64,000 nt of DNA, taken from positions 1-64,000 of the forward strand of contig NZ_PTIX01000033.1 of assembly GCF_002934265.1 (NCBI RefSeq), in the 5' to 3' direction. Shown here in pieces: positions 34,524-43,580 of the stretch (the stretch's first letter is position 1; the number at the start of each line of letters is the position of its first letter). The notes under the pieces were generated by a model, which saw only the letters and a list, made by a program, of their open reading frames with translations, searched no databases and was not told where the DNA came from. The stretch comes from Actinokineospora auranticolor. Lineage in GTDB: Bacteria; Actinomycetota; Actinomycetes; Mycobacteriales; Pseudonocardiaceae. Position numbers and translations under genes: made by a program.

Positions 34524-34973
34524 TCAGTCTGCCGGGGTGGTGGTGTCGAGGGTGTCGAGGGCCTCGGCGAGGCGCTCCACGGCGGCGGCGATCTCGGCGA
34601 ACCGCTCGTCGCCGAGCCGGTCGGCGAGGTCGGCGGCCAGGGCCCGGTGGGCCGGGGTGACGCGCTGCACCGCGTCCACCCCGGCCTCGGTCGCGACCAG
34701 CAGCTTGGCCCGCCGGTGCGCCGGGTTCGGCCGGTAGGCGGCCAGTCCCTGCTCGACGAGCAGGTCGGCGATGCGCTGCACCCCTTGGCGGGTCATGCCC
34801 ATGGCGCGGGCCACGCCGGAGACGGGCAGCGGGTCGCGCAGGACGGCGCCGAGGACCTGCCAGCGGGCGGCGGTGAGCCCGACGGGGCGGGCCATGTCCT
34901 CGGAGAGCTCCAGCAGCCTGCCGTGCGCCCGGAACACCGCCAGCGCGGTCCGCGACAGTAACGGGCCGCTCAC
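34524..34973 (-). CDS. MarR-family transcriptional regulator
   Basis: A 149-residue winged-helix protein: LTAARWQVLGAVLRDPLPVSGVARAMGMTRQGVQRIADLLVEQGL followed by a wing with NPAHRRAKLLVATEAG. It starts at a GTG that overlaps the TGA of the DJ-1/PfpI gene (GTGA), so the two are translationally coupled. Twin inverted repeats at the operon start probably bind this regulator, which would make the operon self-repressed. Confidence 0.88.
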   Translation of the reverse strand: MSGPLLSRTALAVFRAHGRLLELSEDMARPVGLTAARWQVLGAVLRDPLPVSGVARAMGMTRQGVQRIADLLVEQGLAAYRPNPAHRRAKLLVATEAGVDAVQRVTPAHRALAADLADRLGDERFAEIAAAVERLAEALDTLDTTTPAD

Positions 34974-35611
34974 GCGTCGGCGCCTTGTCCGGCGAGGACG
35001 GCGAACGCGGCGGCGTCGCTGTGGGCGTAGAGGCGGAACCAGGCGTCGAGGGCCTCGGGGCGGTAGACGTCGAGGCGGGCGAGGATCTCGCGGGCGAACG
35101 CGACGGGGTCGGTGGGGCCCGCGGTGATGAGGTCGCGGTCGGTGACGGCGTCGGCCTCGCGGTAGCGGCCGGTGCCCGCGTAGCCGGTGTAGGCGAGGTA
35201 CTCGGCGGCGGCGCTGGTGTGGTCGCGGTCGTCGAGCAGTCCCTCGCGGGCCAGGCCTGCGGTGGCGCCGCAGATGGCGGCGACGGGCACGCCCGCGTCG
35301 AGGAAGGTGCGGGCGGCGCGGGCGAAGTGCGGGTGGCGGTCGTCGCCGGTGTCCCAGCCGGTGGAGCCGGGCAGGATCAGCATGGCGCTGTCGGCGGGGC
35401 TCAGCTCGGCCAGGGTCAGGTCGGGCACGATCCGCACGCCACCCATGGTGGTCACGGGCTCGGTGTCGAGCCCGACGGTGCGGACGGTGAAGCTGCCGGG
35501 GCGCCGCTGCCCCATGCCGTGGCGCAGGGTGGCGGTGGCGTGCCCGGTCTCCCAGTCGGACAGCATGTCGTAGACGGCCAGGTGGACGGTGTTCACGCTC
35601 TCGTTCGTCAT
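34970..35611 (-). CDS. DJ-1/PfpI-family protein
   Basis: A 213-residue protein of the DJ-1/PfpI superfamily. It shows VHLAVYDMLSDWETGH at the N-terminus, MLILPGSTGWD and the nucleophile elbow AAICGATAGLAREGLL with the conserved Cys. Such proteins act as chaperone-like, glyoxalase or amidotransferase-type enzymes; the exact reaction is not predictable. The ATG at 35611 overlaps the first of two tandem operators; a GTG at 35596 is an alternative start and would free the operator. It is the first gene of an operon with a MarR regulator. Confidence 0.85.
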   Translation of the reverse strand: MTNESVNTVHLAVYDMLSDWETGHATATLRHGMGQRRPGSFTVRTVGLDTEPVTTMGGVRIVPDLTLAELSPADSAMLILPGSTGWDTGDDRHPHFARAARTFLDAGVPVAAICGATAGLAREGLLDDRDHTSAAAEYLAYTGYAGTGRYREADAVTDRDLITAGPTDPVAFAREILARLDVYRPEALDAWFRLYAHSDAAAFAVLAGQGADA

Positions 35612-35645
35612 GACAATATCCTGTCATTACGACAACATGCTGTCA
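35611..35645. promoter_or_regulatory. Twin MarR operators
   Basis: Two 16-bp sites, TGACAATATCCTGTCA (35611-35626) and CGACAACATGCTGTCA (35630-35645), 19 bp apart. Both have GACA/TGTC arms with a 6-bp spacer. They overlap the DJ-1 start codon and its probable promoter. Confidence 0.7.
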
Positions 35646-35656
35646 ATTCTGGTGGG

Positions 35657-36877
35657 TCACCCGATCCGGTCGGCCTTGGCCTCCAGGTACCGCCGCTCCG
35701 CCACGCTCAACGTCAACCGCGCCGCCCGCCGGTACTCCACCACCGCCTCCCCCAGGTCACCCGCCAGCTCCAGCAGGTGCGCCCGCACCGCCGCCACCCG
35801 GTGGTGCCCGGCCACCCGCCGGTCCCCCGCCAACGCCGCCACCTCCGCCAACCCCGCGCGCGGCCCCGCGACCTTCGCCACCGCCACCGCCCGGTTGAGC
35901 GACACCATCGGGTTCGGCGCGATCCGCGCCAGGATCCCGTACAACACCAGGATCTGCGCCCAGTCCGTATCCGCGTCCCCCGCCGCCTCCGCGTGGATCG
36001 CCGCGATCGCCGACTGCACCTGGTACGGGCCCAGCGGCGCCCGCGACACCGTCTCCTCCACCAGCGCCACCCCCTCCGCGATCGCCGCCCGGTCCCACCG
36101 CGACCGGTCCTGCTCCGCCAACGGCACCAACACCCCACCCGGGCCCGTGCGGGTGTCGCGGCGCGCGTCGGCCAGCAGCATCAACGCCAACAGACCCGCC
36201 ACCTCACCGTCACCCGGCCGCCGCGCCCGCACCGCCCGCGCCAACCGGATCGCCTCCGCCGTCAGGTCCGGCCGGTTCAACTCCGGCCCCGCCGACACCG
36301 TGTGCCCCTCGGTGAAGATCAGGTACAGCACCCGCAGCACCGCCGACACCCGCCCCGGGTCCACGTCCCGGGGGAACGCCGCGCCCCGCAACCGCGCCTT
36401 CGCCCGGCTGATCCGCTGCGCCATCGTCGCCTCCGGCACCAGGAACGCCGCCGCGATCTCGCCGGTGGTCAACCCGCCCACCGCCCGCAACGTCAACGCG
36501 ACCCGCGACGGCGCCGCCAAGTCCGGGTGGCAGCACAGGAACAGCAGGTCCAGCGTGTCGTCCACGTCACCGGGCCGGTCGCTGTCCGCGCCCGGCACCA
36601 GCAGCTGCGCCTGCGCGGCCACCACGTCCTCGCGGCGCCGCCGCGCGTTCTCCGACCGCCAGTGGTCGGTCAACCGCCTGCCCGCCGCGGTCACCAACCA
36701 GCCCGTCGGGTTGTCCGGCACCCCGTCCACCGGCCACCGCGTCGCCGCCGCCAACAACGCCTCCTGCACGGCGTCCTCGCACGCGTCGAAATGCCCGTGG
36801 TGGCGCACGAGCACACCGAGGACCCGCGGCGCGCACCCGCGCAGCAGGTCCCCGATGCCCACCGCGGGCGTGCTCAC
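35657..36877 (-). CDS. ECF42-type sigma factor (second module)
   Basis: A 406-residue ECF42 sigma factor. Sigma2: CEDAVQEALLAAATRWPVDGVPDNPTGWLVTAAGRRLTDHWR. Sigma4: VALTLRAVGGLTTGEIAAAFLVPEATMAQRISRAKARL. The long C-terminal half contains DRSRWDRAAIAEGVALVEETV and NRAVAVAKVAGPRAGL, as in the first copy at 22809. It is coupled to the DGPF gene: the GTG start overlaps the preceding TGA. No anti-sigma factor is visible. By eye it is related to, but clearly distinct from, the first copy. Confidence 0.9.
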   Translation of the reverse strand: MSTPAVGIGDLLRGCAPRVLGVLVRHHGHFDACEDAVQEALLAAATRWPVDGVPDNPTGWLVTAAGRRLTDHWRSENARRRREDVVAAQAQLLVPGADSDRPGDVDDTLDLLFLCCHPDLAAPSRVALTLRAVGGLTTGEIAAAFLVPEATMAQRISRAKARLRGAAFPRDVDPGRVSAVLRVLYLIFTEGHTVSAGPELNRPDLTAEAIRLARAVRARRPGDGEVAGLLALMLLADARRDTRTGPGGVLVPLAEQDRSRWDRAAIAEGVALVEETVSRAPLGPYQVQSAIAAIHAEAAGDADTDWAQILVLYGILARIAPNPMVSLNRAVAVAKVAGPRAGLAEVAALAGDRRVAGHHRVAAVRAHLLELAGDLGEAVVEYRRAARLTLSVAERRYLEAKADRIG

Positions 36878-37242
36878 ACGTCCGGGCCCGCCGAGAACAT
36901 CACCGGCCGCACCTCCACCGCCAACCCGTCGATCCGCGAGTCCGGGATCATCCTGGCCAACTCCACCGCCCGCTCACCGCTCTCCACGTCCACCAGGTAG
37001 TAGCCGCCCAGGTACTCCTTCGCCTCCACGAACGGCCCATCGGTCACCACCTGCTCACCACCGCGCCCCGCCACGGTCACGGTCGCGGAGTGGTCGCCGA
37101 GCGCGTTGGTGGAGATCATCTCCCCGGACTCGGTGATGGCCCGGATGAACTCCTGGTGCCCGGACATCACCACCTCCCGCTCGGCCTCGGTCAGCGCGTC
37201 CAGCACAGCGTTGTTGATCTGCATCAGCAGCAGGTACTTCAC
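36874..37242 (-). CDS. DGPF/YCII-related protein (second module)
   Basis: A 122-residue alpha-beta barrel protein starting VKYLLLMQINN, with VTDGPFVEAKEYLGGYYLVDVES as the signature region. GTG 37242 lies behind GGGGAGA. It forms an operon with the ECF42 gene (GTGA overlap). It is slightly longer than the copy at 24078 and shares the DGPF core. Confidence 0.88.
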   Translation of the reverse strand: MKYLLLMQINNAVLDALTEAEREVVMSGHQEFIRAITESGEMISTNALGDHSATVTVAGRGGEQVVTDGPFVEAKEYLGGYYLVDVESGERAVELARMIPDSRIDGLAVEVRPVMFSAGPDV

Positions 37243-37363
37243 GGCGGGTCTCCCCTTGCTCGGCCACCCCCGGTCGGGGTGTGCACGGCCCCATGACGGA
37301 GCCGGGGACACCACCTCGACATCCCCGCCCGGATTCTCCGCCCCCGAACCCGCCCGGGCCGGA

Positions 37364-39157
37364 CTAGACCGACGTCGCCGCCCCGGAACCAGAGGCACCG
37401 GCGGCACCGCCGGGACCGTCGAACACCGTCGGACGCCGCATCCACACCCCGTGCGGCCTGCTCAACAACGCCTCCAACGGCTCCGGCTCACCCAGGTGGA
37501 ACCCCTGCGCGACCCGCACCCCCAACCGCGACAACGCCTCCACCTGCGTCGCCCGCTCCACCCACTCCGCCACCACCGACAACCCCAGACCCCGCGCGAT
37601 GTCCACGATGCCCTGCACCAACACCGTGTCCCGACTGCCGTAATCGATCCCGTGGATGAACTCCCCGTCGATCTTCAACCCCGTGATCGGCAACTGCTTG
37701 AGGTGCACGAACGACCCGAACCCCGACCCGAAGTCGTCCAACGTGATCCGGCAACCACTGGCCCGCAGCTGCTGCGCCAGACTCCGCGCCGCGTCCAGGT
37801 TCGTCACCGCCGCCGTCTCGGTGATCTCGAACCCCAACCGGCCCGGCGCCACCCCCGCCGCCGTCAACCGGTCCAGCACGAACCCGCCGAAGTCCTCGTC
37901 CTCCAACGTCCGACCCGACACGTTCACGTTGAACCGCAACCCCGGGTACGGGTGCTCCACCAACGTCTCGATCGCCTTGTCCGCCACCCACCGGTCGATC
38001 TCGAACACCAGGTCGCTGCGCTCCGCCGCCAACAGGAACTCCCCCGGCCCCAACCGCGGCTCCCGCCCGTCCTCCAACCGCAACAGCAACTCGTGCCCGA
38101 TGACCCGACCACTGCCCAACTTCACCATCGGCATCGCGTGCAACGCGAACCCGCCGTCCTTCAACGCCGCCCGCACCCGCTCGATCACCGTCACCCGTAA
38201 CTCGGTGTCCTTGTAATGCCCCTGCTCATACACCGTCACCCGGTTGCGGCCACCCGACTTCGACGCGTACAACGCCATGTCCGCGTTCGCCAGCACCTCC
38301 TGCCAGCTCACCCCCGAGTCGAACGTCGCGATCCCGACACTCACCGTGATCCGACTCGCCCCCGCCACCCCGCTCATCGGGATCGCCGCGATCGCCGTCC
38401 GCAACCGGTCCGCCGCCGCCACCGCCGCCCGCTCATCCGTGTCGGGCAACACCGCCGCGAACTCGTCCCCCGACAACCGCCCCAGGATCCGCCCATGACC
38501 GATCCGATCCCGCAACAACGACGCCAACGCGCACATCACCCGATCCCCCGTCGGATGACCGTGCAGGTCGTTGATGTCCTTGAAGTGGTCCAGGTCCAAC
38601 AGCAGGAACGCCCCCCGCGCCCCCGACGCCAACTGCCGCTCCAACTCCCGCGTCAACGCCCGCCGGTTCGGCAACCCCGTCAACGGGTCCTCGTCCACCA
38701 TCCGCAGCAACTCGTCCTGCCGCTCCCCCAACCCCGCCTCGGCCAGCTCCCGCTCCCGCCACCGCGACACGTCAACCACCCGGTACAGCAACTGCCCACG
38801 CGGCGCCGGCGTGCAACGGATCTCCACCCACCGGTGCCCCGACCCGTCCGCCAGCGGCAACGACACCACCACGTCCGCCTCGCCCGGCCCATCCGGCGCG
38901 CCCGCCAACAACGCCGTCAACGACCGACCCGCGCACCGCTGCGGCGCCAACCCCAACAACTCCGCCATCGCCGGGTTGCACCAGCGCACGTGCCCGCGGA
39001 CATCGGTCAACGCGAACGCCGTGTCCGTCGCCGACAGCACCTCCACCAGCTCGGTCCGCTGCTCCGCCGCCTGCCGCATACCCGCCGCCGTCCCTGTCGA
39101 CCCACGCCCGCCGGCACCGTCCTTCTCCGGCACCGCCCGCCGCAAGAACTGTCCCAT
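37364..39157 (-). CDS. PAS-GGDEF-EAL cyclic-di-GMP signalling protein
   Basis: About 597 residues. A PAS domain (about 30-140; TDTAFALTDVRGHVRWCNPAMAELLGL) is followed by a GGDEF domain with RLSGDEFAAVLP near 230, where the first Gly is Ser, a substitution seen in active cyclases. An EAL domain begins at GHELLLRL (ELL in place of EAL) near 357. The EAL catalytic positions look intact (NVNVSGR, EITETAA, LDDFGSGF, KIDGEF, VAEWVE). It can probably make or degrade c-di-GMP, with phosphodiesterase activity more certain. The start is uncertain between ATG 39157 and an in-frame GTG 39184. No membrane segment is present. Confidence 0.88.
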   Translation of the reverse strand: MGQFLRRAVPEKDGAGGRGSTGTAAGMRQAAEQRTELVEVLSATDTAFALTDVRGHVRWCNPAMAELLGLAPQRCAGRSLTALLAGAPDGPGEADVVVSLPLADGSGHRWVEIRCTPAPRGQLLYRVVDVSRWRERELAEAGLGERQDELLRMVDEDPLTGLPNRRALTRELERQLASGARGAFLLLDLDHFKDINDLHGHPTGDRVMCALASLLRDRIGHGRILGRLSGDEFAAVLPDTDERAAVAAADRLRTAIAAIPMSGVAGASRITVSVGIATFDSGVSWQEVLANADMALYASKSGGRNRVTVYEQGHYKDTELRVTVIERVRAALKDGGFALHAMPMVKLGSGRVIGHELLLRLEDGREPRLGPGEFLLAAERSDLVFEIDRWVADKAIETLVEHPYPGLRFNVNVSGRTLEDEDFGGFVLDRLTAAGVAPGRLGFEITETAAVTNLDAARSLAQQLRASGCRITLDDFGSGFGSFVHLKQLPITGLKIDGEFIHGIDYGSRDTVLVQGIVDIARGLGLSVVAEWVERATQVEALSRLGVRVAQGFHLGEPEPLEALLSRPHGVWMRRPTVFDGPGGAAGASGSGAATSV

Positions 39158-39207
39158 CACCCGATCTTGTCGGAGAACGAGCACGTAGGGTAGTGGACCG
39201 CTCCCCG

Positions 39208-39576
39208 TCAGCGCAGGCGCTCGAGCCCTTTCGCCGACACCCGCACCTGCTCCGCGAGAACCCCCAGCTCAGCCAGGGTCGCACCGTCCTGTGTGGCGGT
39301 CACCACGTCCTCCGCCGCGCACCGCAACTGGAACAACCGGTCCAACAGGTCCGCCACCTCCGCGGTCGACAACACCACCGCGTCCTCCGGCAACCCACCC
39401 CGCTGCACCGCCGACCGCCGCTCATACGCCCGCTGCCTGCACGACTGCGCGCAATACCGACGCCGACGCCCCGCCCGGTCCTCCTCCGGCAACTGCGCCC
39501 CACACCACCCACACGGCCGCGCCTTCCGCGACAACAACGACACCGGGGACACGATCGGGGCAACGGGCTCGGCCAT
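39208..39576 (-). CDS. Small putative zinc-ribbon protein
   Basis: A 122-residue soluble protein. CGWCGAQLPEEDRAGRRRRYCAQSCRQRAYERR is a four-Cys zinc-ribbon-like module; the rest is helical (LSTAEVADLLDRLFQLRCAAEDVV). A related Cys module occurs in the coiled-coil protein at 30224 (GCLCCGTPLPERG...RYCPEG). The basic finger and arginine run suggest nucleic-acid binding. ATG 39576. It lies just upstream of the PAS-GGDEF-EAL gene on the same strand, with about 50 nt between. Function unknown. Confidence 0.75.
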   Translation of the reverse strand: MAEPVAPIVSPVSLLSRKARPCGWCGAQLPEEDRAGRRRRYCAQSCRQRAYERRSAVQRGGLPEDAVVLSTAEVADLLDRLFQLRCAAEDVVTATQDGATLAELGVLAEQVRVSAKGLERLR

Positions 39577-39643
39577 GGCGCCCGACGCTAGCCCGACACC
39601 CGCGGTGCACCACGACGCCACGCCGCTGAGGCACACTCAACCC

Positions 39644-40447
39644 GTGCCACCCCACCCCCACCGCCTCACCCACGGCTTCTTCGACGGACCCCACCCCCGC
39701 GCGTTCGTCCACCGCGGCTGGCACCACGACGACACCGGCCCCGCCAGCGCCGAGAACTCCCTCTCCGCGTTCCGCCGCGCCGCCGACGAGGGCTTCCACT
39801 ACCTCGAAACCGACGTCCACGCCACCAGCGACGGCGTCGTCGTCGTCCACCACGACAACACCCTCGACCGCACCACCGACACCCGCGGCACCATCGCCCA
39901 CCTCCCCTGGACCACCGTCTCCCGCGCCCGCCTCGACGGCCACGAACCCCTCTCCCGCCTCGAAGACCTCCTCGAAGAACTCCCCGACGCCCGCGTCAAC
40001 ATCGACGTCAAAGCCGCGAGCGCCATCGAACCCGTCCTCGACGTCCTACGCCGCACCGGCGCCCGCGACCGCGTCTGCCTCGCCTCCTTCTCCGAAGCCC
40101 GCCTCACCCGCATCCGCGCACTCGCCGGACCCGGCGTCCTCACCTCCATGGGCATGCGCGCCATGGTCGGCTTCTGGGCCACCCGCCACCTGCCCACCGC
40201 ACTCGCCGGACCCGCCCCCCGACCCCTCGTCGCCCAGGTCCCCGTCCACCACGGCCCCCTCCGCGTCGTCGACGCCGCCCTCGTCCGCGCCGCCACCCGC
40301 CGCGGCGCCGAGATCCACGTCTGGACCATCGACGACCCCGACCAGATGCGCGACCTCCTCGACCTCGGCGTCGACGGCCTCATGACCGACCGCCCCCAGG
40401 TACTCAAAGACGTCCTCACCGCCCGCGGCGCCTGGCCCCGCACCTGA
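39644..40447 (+). CDS. Glycerophosphodiester phosphodiesterase
   Basis: A 267-residue TIM-barrel GDPD. Active-site segments: FVHRGWHHDDTGPASAENSLSAF (catalytic His and metal Glu) and YLETDVHATSDGVVVVHHDNTLDRTTD (metal Glu, Asp and second catalytic His). It ends with the usual VDGLMTDRPQVL. It hydrolyses glycerophosphodiesters to glycerol-3-phosphate and an alcohol. There is no signal peptide, so it is likely cytoplasmic. Start GTG 39644. Confidence 0.9.
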   Translation: MPPHPHRLTHGFFDGPHPRAFVHRGWHHDDTGPASAENSLSAFRRAADEGFHYLETDVHATSDGVVVVHHDNTLDRTTDTRGTIAHLPWTTVSRARLDGHEPLSRLEDLLEELPDARVNIDVKAASAIEPVLDVLRRTGARDRVCLASFSEARLTRIRALAGPGVLTSMGMRAMVGFWATRHLPTALAGPAPRPLVAQVPVHHGPLRVVDAALVRAATRRGAEIHVWTIDDPDQMRDLLDLGVDGLMTDRPQVLKDVLTARGAWPRT

Positions 40448-40545
40448 CCGCGCGTCCACACAAGAACCCGCCCGCCAGGTAACAGACCTATGACCTGTGC
40501 GTCAGGTACTCCCGCCAGACCACCCCGACCAGGCATCCTTGCCCG

Positions 40546-41271
40546 GTGACCGACACCCGCGAGACGACCGGCACACGCCCACACCCCGACACCCCACCCG
40601 ACGACACCGACGCGACCGTGGACCTCCCCGCCGCCATCGCCACCCACCTCACCGGCCTCACCGGCACCGTCATCGAGGTCGGCGGCGACCCCGACACCGT
40701 CCGCGCCCTCCGCGCCGCCCACCTCGACGTCCTCTCCCTCGCCGCCCCCGGCACCCGCGCCGGCGCCCACGCCGACCCCGAAGCGCTCCCCCTGCGCACC
40801 GGATCCGTCGCCGCCATCGTCGCCACCCACCGCCTCCCCGCCGTCGACGACGTCGACACCACCCTCGCCGGCTTCGCCCGCGTCCTGGCCCCCGGCGGAC
40901 GCGTCGTCATCGCCGCCAACGCCCTCGGCGACCGCCGCGAACTCCGCGGCCTCTGGACCACCGCCGCCCGCGACTGCGGCGTCACCGACCCACCCCCCTT
41001 CCTCGACACCGACGCCCGCTTCCCCCTCGACCACGCCGAGGCCTGGCTCCAACGCCACTTCACCGACGTCACCGTCACCCCCCTGCGCGGCACCACCACC
41101 CTCGACGCCGACACCGTCCTGGCCCTGCTCCGCGCCCAACGCCCCACCGACGCCGGCGTCACCTGGGACCTGCTCGCCTCCGTCGTCGAAAGCCGCGTCC
41201 GCGACACCGCCACCACCGACGGCGGCTTCGCCCTCACCACCCTCACCGGCATCGCCACCGGCACCAAGTGA
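40546..41271 (+). CDS. SAM-dependent methyltransferase-like protein
   Basis: A 241-residue protein with a Rossmann-type methyltransferase layout: VIEVGGDPDTVRALRAAHLDVLSL (motif I-like), LPLRTGSVAAIVATHRLPAVDD and FARVLAPGGRVVIAAN. Motif I (VGGDPD) differs from the usual D.G.G, so SAM binding may be weak or changed. The start is GTG 40546. It lies 98 nt after the GDPD gene and 110 nt before the MFS gene on the same strand. The substrate is unknown. Confidence 0.72.
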   Translation: MTDTRETTGTRPHPDTPPDDTDATVDLPAAIATHLTGLTGTVIEVGGDPDTVRALRAAHLDVLSLAAPGTRAGAHADPEALPLRTGSVAAIVATHRLPAVDDVDTTLAGFARVLAPGGRVVIAANALGDRRELRGLWTTAARDCGVTDPPPFLDTDARFPLDHAEAWLQRHFTDVTVTPLRGTTTLDADTVLALLRAQRPTDAGVTWDLLASVVESRVRDTATTDGGFALTTLTGIATGTK

Positions 41272-41381
41272 ACGTTTGGACTCGACCGGCCCCGCACTGA
41301 CCACCGCCCAGTAGTCTCCCGCGTGACCGGCGACCCGGTGACAGTCGCCACCAAGGCCGACCAGGCGGGCGGAGGCGGTAC

Positions 41382-42791
41382 GTGAGCACGGTGGACACCG
41401 CACAACGAGTGCGCACCCAGCGCGGCTGGTGCTGGTACGACTGGGCCAACTCGGTGTTCCCCACCTCGGTCACCACCGTGTTCGGCTCCCTCTACCTCAC
41501 CGAGATAGCCGCCAACGCCGCCACCGCCGACACCACCCGCAACGGCCCCAACCCCTGCCCCGCCAACCTCGCGGGCAACACCGACAAACTCCGCGACTGC
41601 GACATCAGCGCACTCGGCCTCGACTTCCCCGCCGGCTCCCTCTGGGGCTACCTGCTCTCCCTGGCCACCGTCATCCAGGTCCTCATCGTGCCCCTCATGG
41701 GCGCCATCGCCGACCGCTCCACCAACAAGAAACCCCTGCTCGCCGCCTTCGCCTTCGGCGGCTCACTGGCCACCATCGCCATGGCCGCCGTCTCCGGCAC
41801 CAACTGGCAACTCGGCGTCATCCTCTTCACCCTCGGCAACATCGGCTACGGCACCTCGGTCGTCATCTACTACTCGTTCCTGCACGAGATCGCCACCGCC
41901 GACGAACGCGACGCCGTCTCCGCCCGCGGCTGGGCCTTCGGCTACCTCGGCTCCGGCCTCGCCCTGGCCATCCAGCTCGCCATCTACCTCGCCCGCGAAC
42001 CCCTCGGCATCACCGCGGGCAACGCCGCCCAGATCGCCTTCGTCCTCTCCGGCATCTGGTGGGCCGCCTTCACCCTCATCCCCCTGCGCCGACTCCCCGC
42101 GGGCGGCGGCCCCAGCGCCCGCCCCACCGACCACAGCGGCTCCGTCCTCACCGACGGCTTCCGCGAACTGCGCGCCACCCTCCGCGACGCCAAGGCCTAC
42201 CCCCTCACCCTCGCCTTCCTCGGCACCTACCTGCTCTACACCGACGGCATCTCCACCGTCGCCAACGTCTCCGCCCAGTACGGCAGCGAGGAACTGCACT
42301 TCGAGGCCGACGTCCTCATCACCACCATCCTCATCGTCCAATTCGTCGCCTTCTTCGGCGGAGTACTGCACGGCCTCCTCGCCCGCCGCGTCGGCGCCAA
42401 GAAAACCATCATGATCAGCCTCGGCGTCTGGGTCGTCGTCATCGGCTTCGCCTACTTCGTCCAGGCCGGACAGGCCATCCAGTTCTACACGCTCGCAGGC
42501 GGCATCGGCCTCGTCCTCGGCGGCACCAACGCCCTGTCCCGCTCCCTGTTCAGCCAGATGGTCCCCGCCGGGAAAGAAGCCCAGTACTTCTCCGTCTACG
42601 AAATGGGCGAACGCGCCACCTCCTGGCTCGGCCCCCTGCTCTTCGCGGGCATGGCCAGCGCCACCGGCTCCTACCGCTACGCCATCATCTCCCTGGTCGT
42701 GTTCTTCGCCGCGGGCCTCATCCTCATGTACTTCGTCCCCGTCCGACGCGCCATCGCCGCCGCGGGCAACACCGAACCCGCCGTGCTGTAA
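41382..42791 (+). CDS. MFS permease of the UMF1/Atg22-like family
   Basis: A 469-residue membrane protein with about 11-12 helices. The N-terminus (RGWCWYDWANSVFPTSVTTVFGSLYL) and PLMGAIADRSTNKKPLL (MFS loop 2-3 motif) fit the UMF1/Atg22-like group, whose members are proposed to export amino acids or other small metabolites. Later helices include GGIGLVLGGTNALSRSLFSQMVP. The start is GTG 41382 behind GGAGG. It appears to be a single-gene unit; the substrate is unknown. Confidence 0.85.
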   Translation: MSTVDTAQRVRTQRGWCWYDWANSVFPTSVTTVFGSLYLTEIAANAATADTTRNGPNPCPANLAGNTDKLRDCDISALGLDFPAGSLWGYLLSLATVIQVLIVPLMGAIADRSTNKKPLLAAFAFGGSLATIAMAAVSGTNWQLGVILFTLGNIGYGTSVVIYYSFLHEIATADERDAVSARGWAFGYLGSGLALAIQLAIYLAREPLGITAGNAAQIAFVLSGIWWAAFTLIPLRRLPAGGGPSARPTDHSGSVLTDGFRELRATLRDAKAYPLTLAFLGTYLLYTDGISTVANVSAQYGSEELHFEADVLITTILIVQFVAFFGGVLHGLLARRVGAKKTIMISLGVWVVVIGFAYFVQAGQAIQFYTLAGGIGLVLGGTNALSRSLFSQMVPAGKEAQYFSVYEMGERATSWLGPLLFAGMASATGSYRYAIISLVVFFAAGLILMYFVPVRRAIAAAGNTEPAVL

Positions 42792-42950
42792 ACCCCCGCC
42801 GCGCCCCGCGCCACCGGGTAAGAGGTGCCCTCGAGTTCACCGGCGACACCCGCTGCCTGAACGCGCCAGGTCAGTCCGGACAGGACACAGGGGACTTCTC
42901 CGGCCACTGCCGCAGCGCAGTCCGGAGGACGAACGATCACGACGGCAGCC

Positions 42951-43580
42951 TCACAACTCCCCACCAACCAGCACACCGGACGACCCCGCTTCCAGCGGAC
43001 TTCCCAGATCCAAGCGGGTGAGGTTCTTGAACTCGCTGCGCGACACGGAGATGTAGCGGTCTTCGCCGCCGATTTCGATCTGCGGGCCACCGGTCACGGC
43101 GTTGCCGTCGTCGTCCGTGCGCACCACCATCGTGGCCTTTCGGCCCGTGTGGCAGATGGTCTTGATCTCTTCCAGGACGTCCGCCCAGGCCAGCAGGTAT
43201 TGACTTCCCTCGAACAGTTCACCGCGGAAATCGGTTCGCAGCCCGTAGGTCAGCACGGGGGTGTCGAGCCGGTCGACGATGTCGGTCAGCTGCCACACCT
43301 GCGCCCTGGTGAGGAACTGGGCCTCGTCCACCAAGACGCAATGCGGCCGTTCGTCGGCCGCCTCGACCAGCGAGAACAGGTCGGTGTCCGGGTCGAAGAG
43401 GCGACCTTTCGCGGTCAGTCCGATCCTGGACGCCACCACACCCTCCCCATCACGGTTGTCCACCCGGGGAGTGAGGATGATCGTCGTCATCGACCGTTCG
43501 TGGTAGTTGTGCGCGCTCTGCAGCAATGTCGTGGTCTTCCCGGCGTTCATCGCCGAATAGTAGAAATACAACTTCGCCAC
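42951..43580 (-). CDS. tdk: Thymidine kinase (type II)
   Basis: A 209-residue TK2-like thymidine kinase: P-loop YYSAMNAGKTTTLLQSA, Walker-B-like HCVLVDEAQFLTRAQV and the base-binding TYGLRTDFRGELFEGSQYLLAWAD. It phosphorylates thymidine to dTMP in the salvage pathway. The zinc-binding lasso, normally four Cys, keeps only one Cys (ICHTGRKATMV), and the later pair is replaced (YISVSRSEFK), so zinc may be absent. GTG 43580 follows GAGGAGACCC. It is a single gene facing the MFS gene, with 159 nt between the two stop codons. Confidence 0.9.
   Translation of the reverse strand: MAKLYFYYSAMNAGKTTTLLQSAHNYHERSMTTIILTPRVDNRDGEGVVASRIGLTAKGRLFDPDTDLFSLVEAADERPHCVLVDEAQFLTRAQVWQLTDIVDRLDTPVLTYGLRTDFRGELFEGSQYLLAWADVLEEIKTICHTGRKATMVVRTDDDGNAVTGGPQIEIGGEDRYISVSRSEFKNLTRLDLGSPLEAGSSGVLVGGEL

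Noticed and set aside
38440..38480. Reading the SGDEF variant as an inactive cyclase
   Set aside because: Ser at the first Gly is known in active GGDEF domains and the other positions look intact, so inactivity cannot be claimed.
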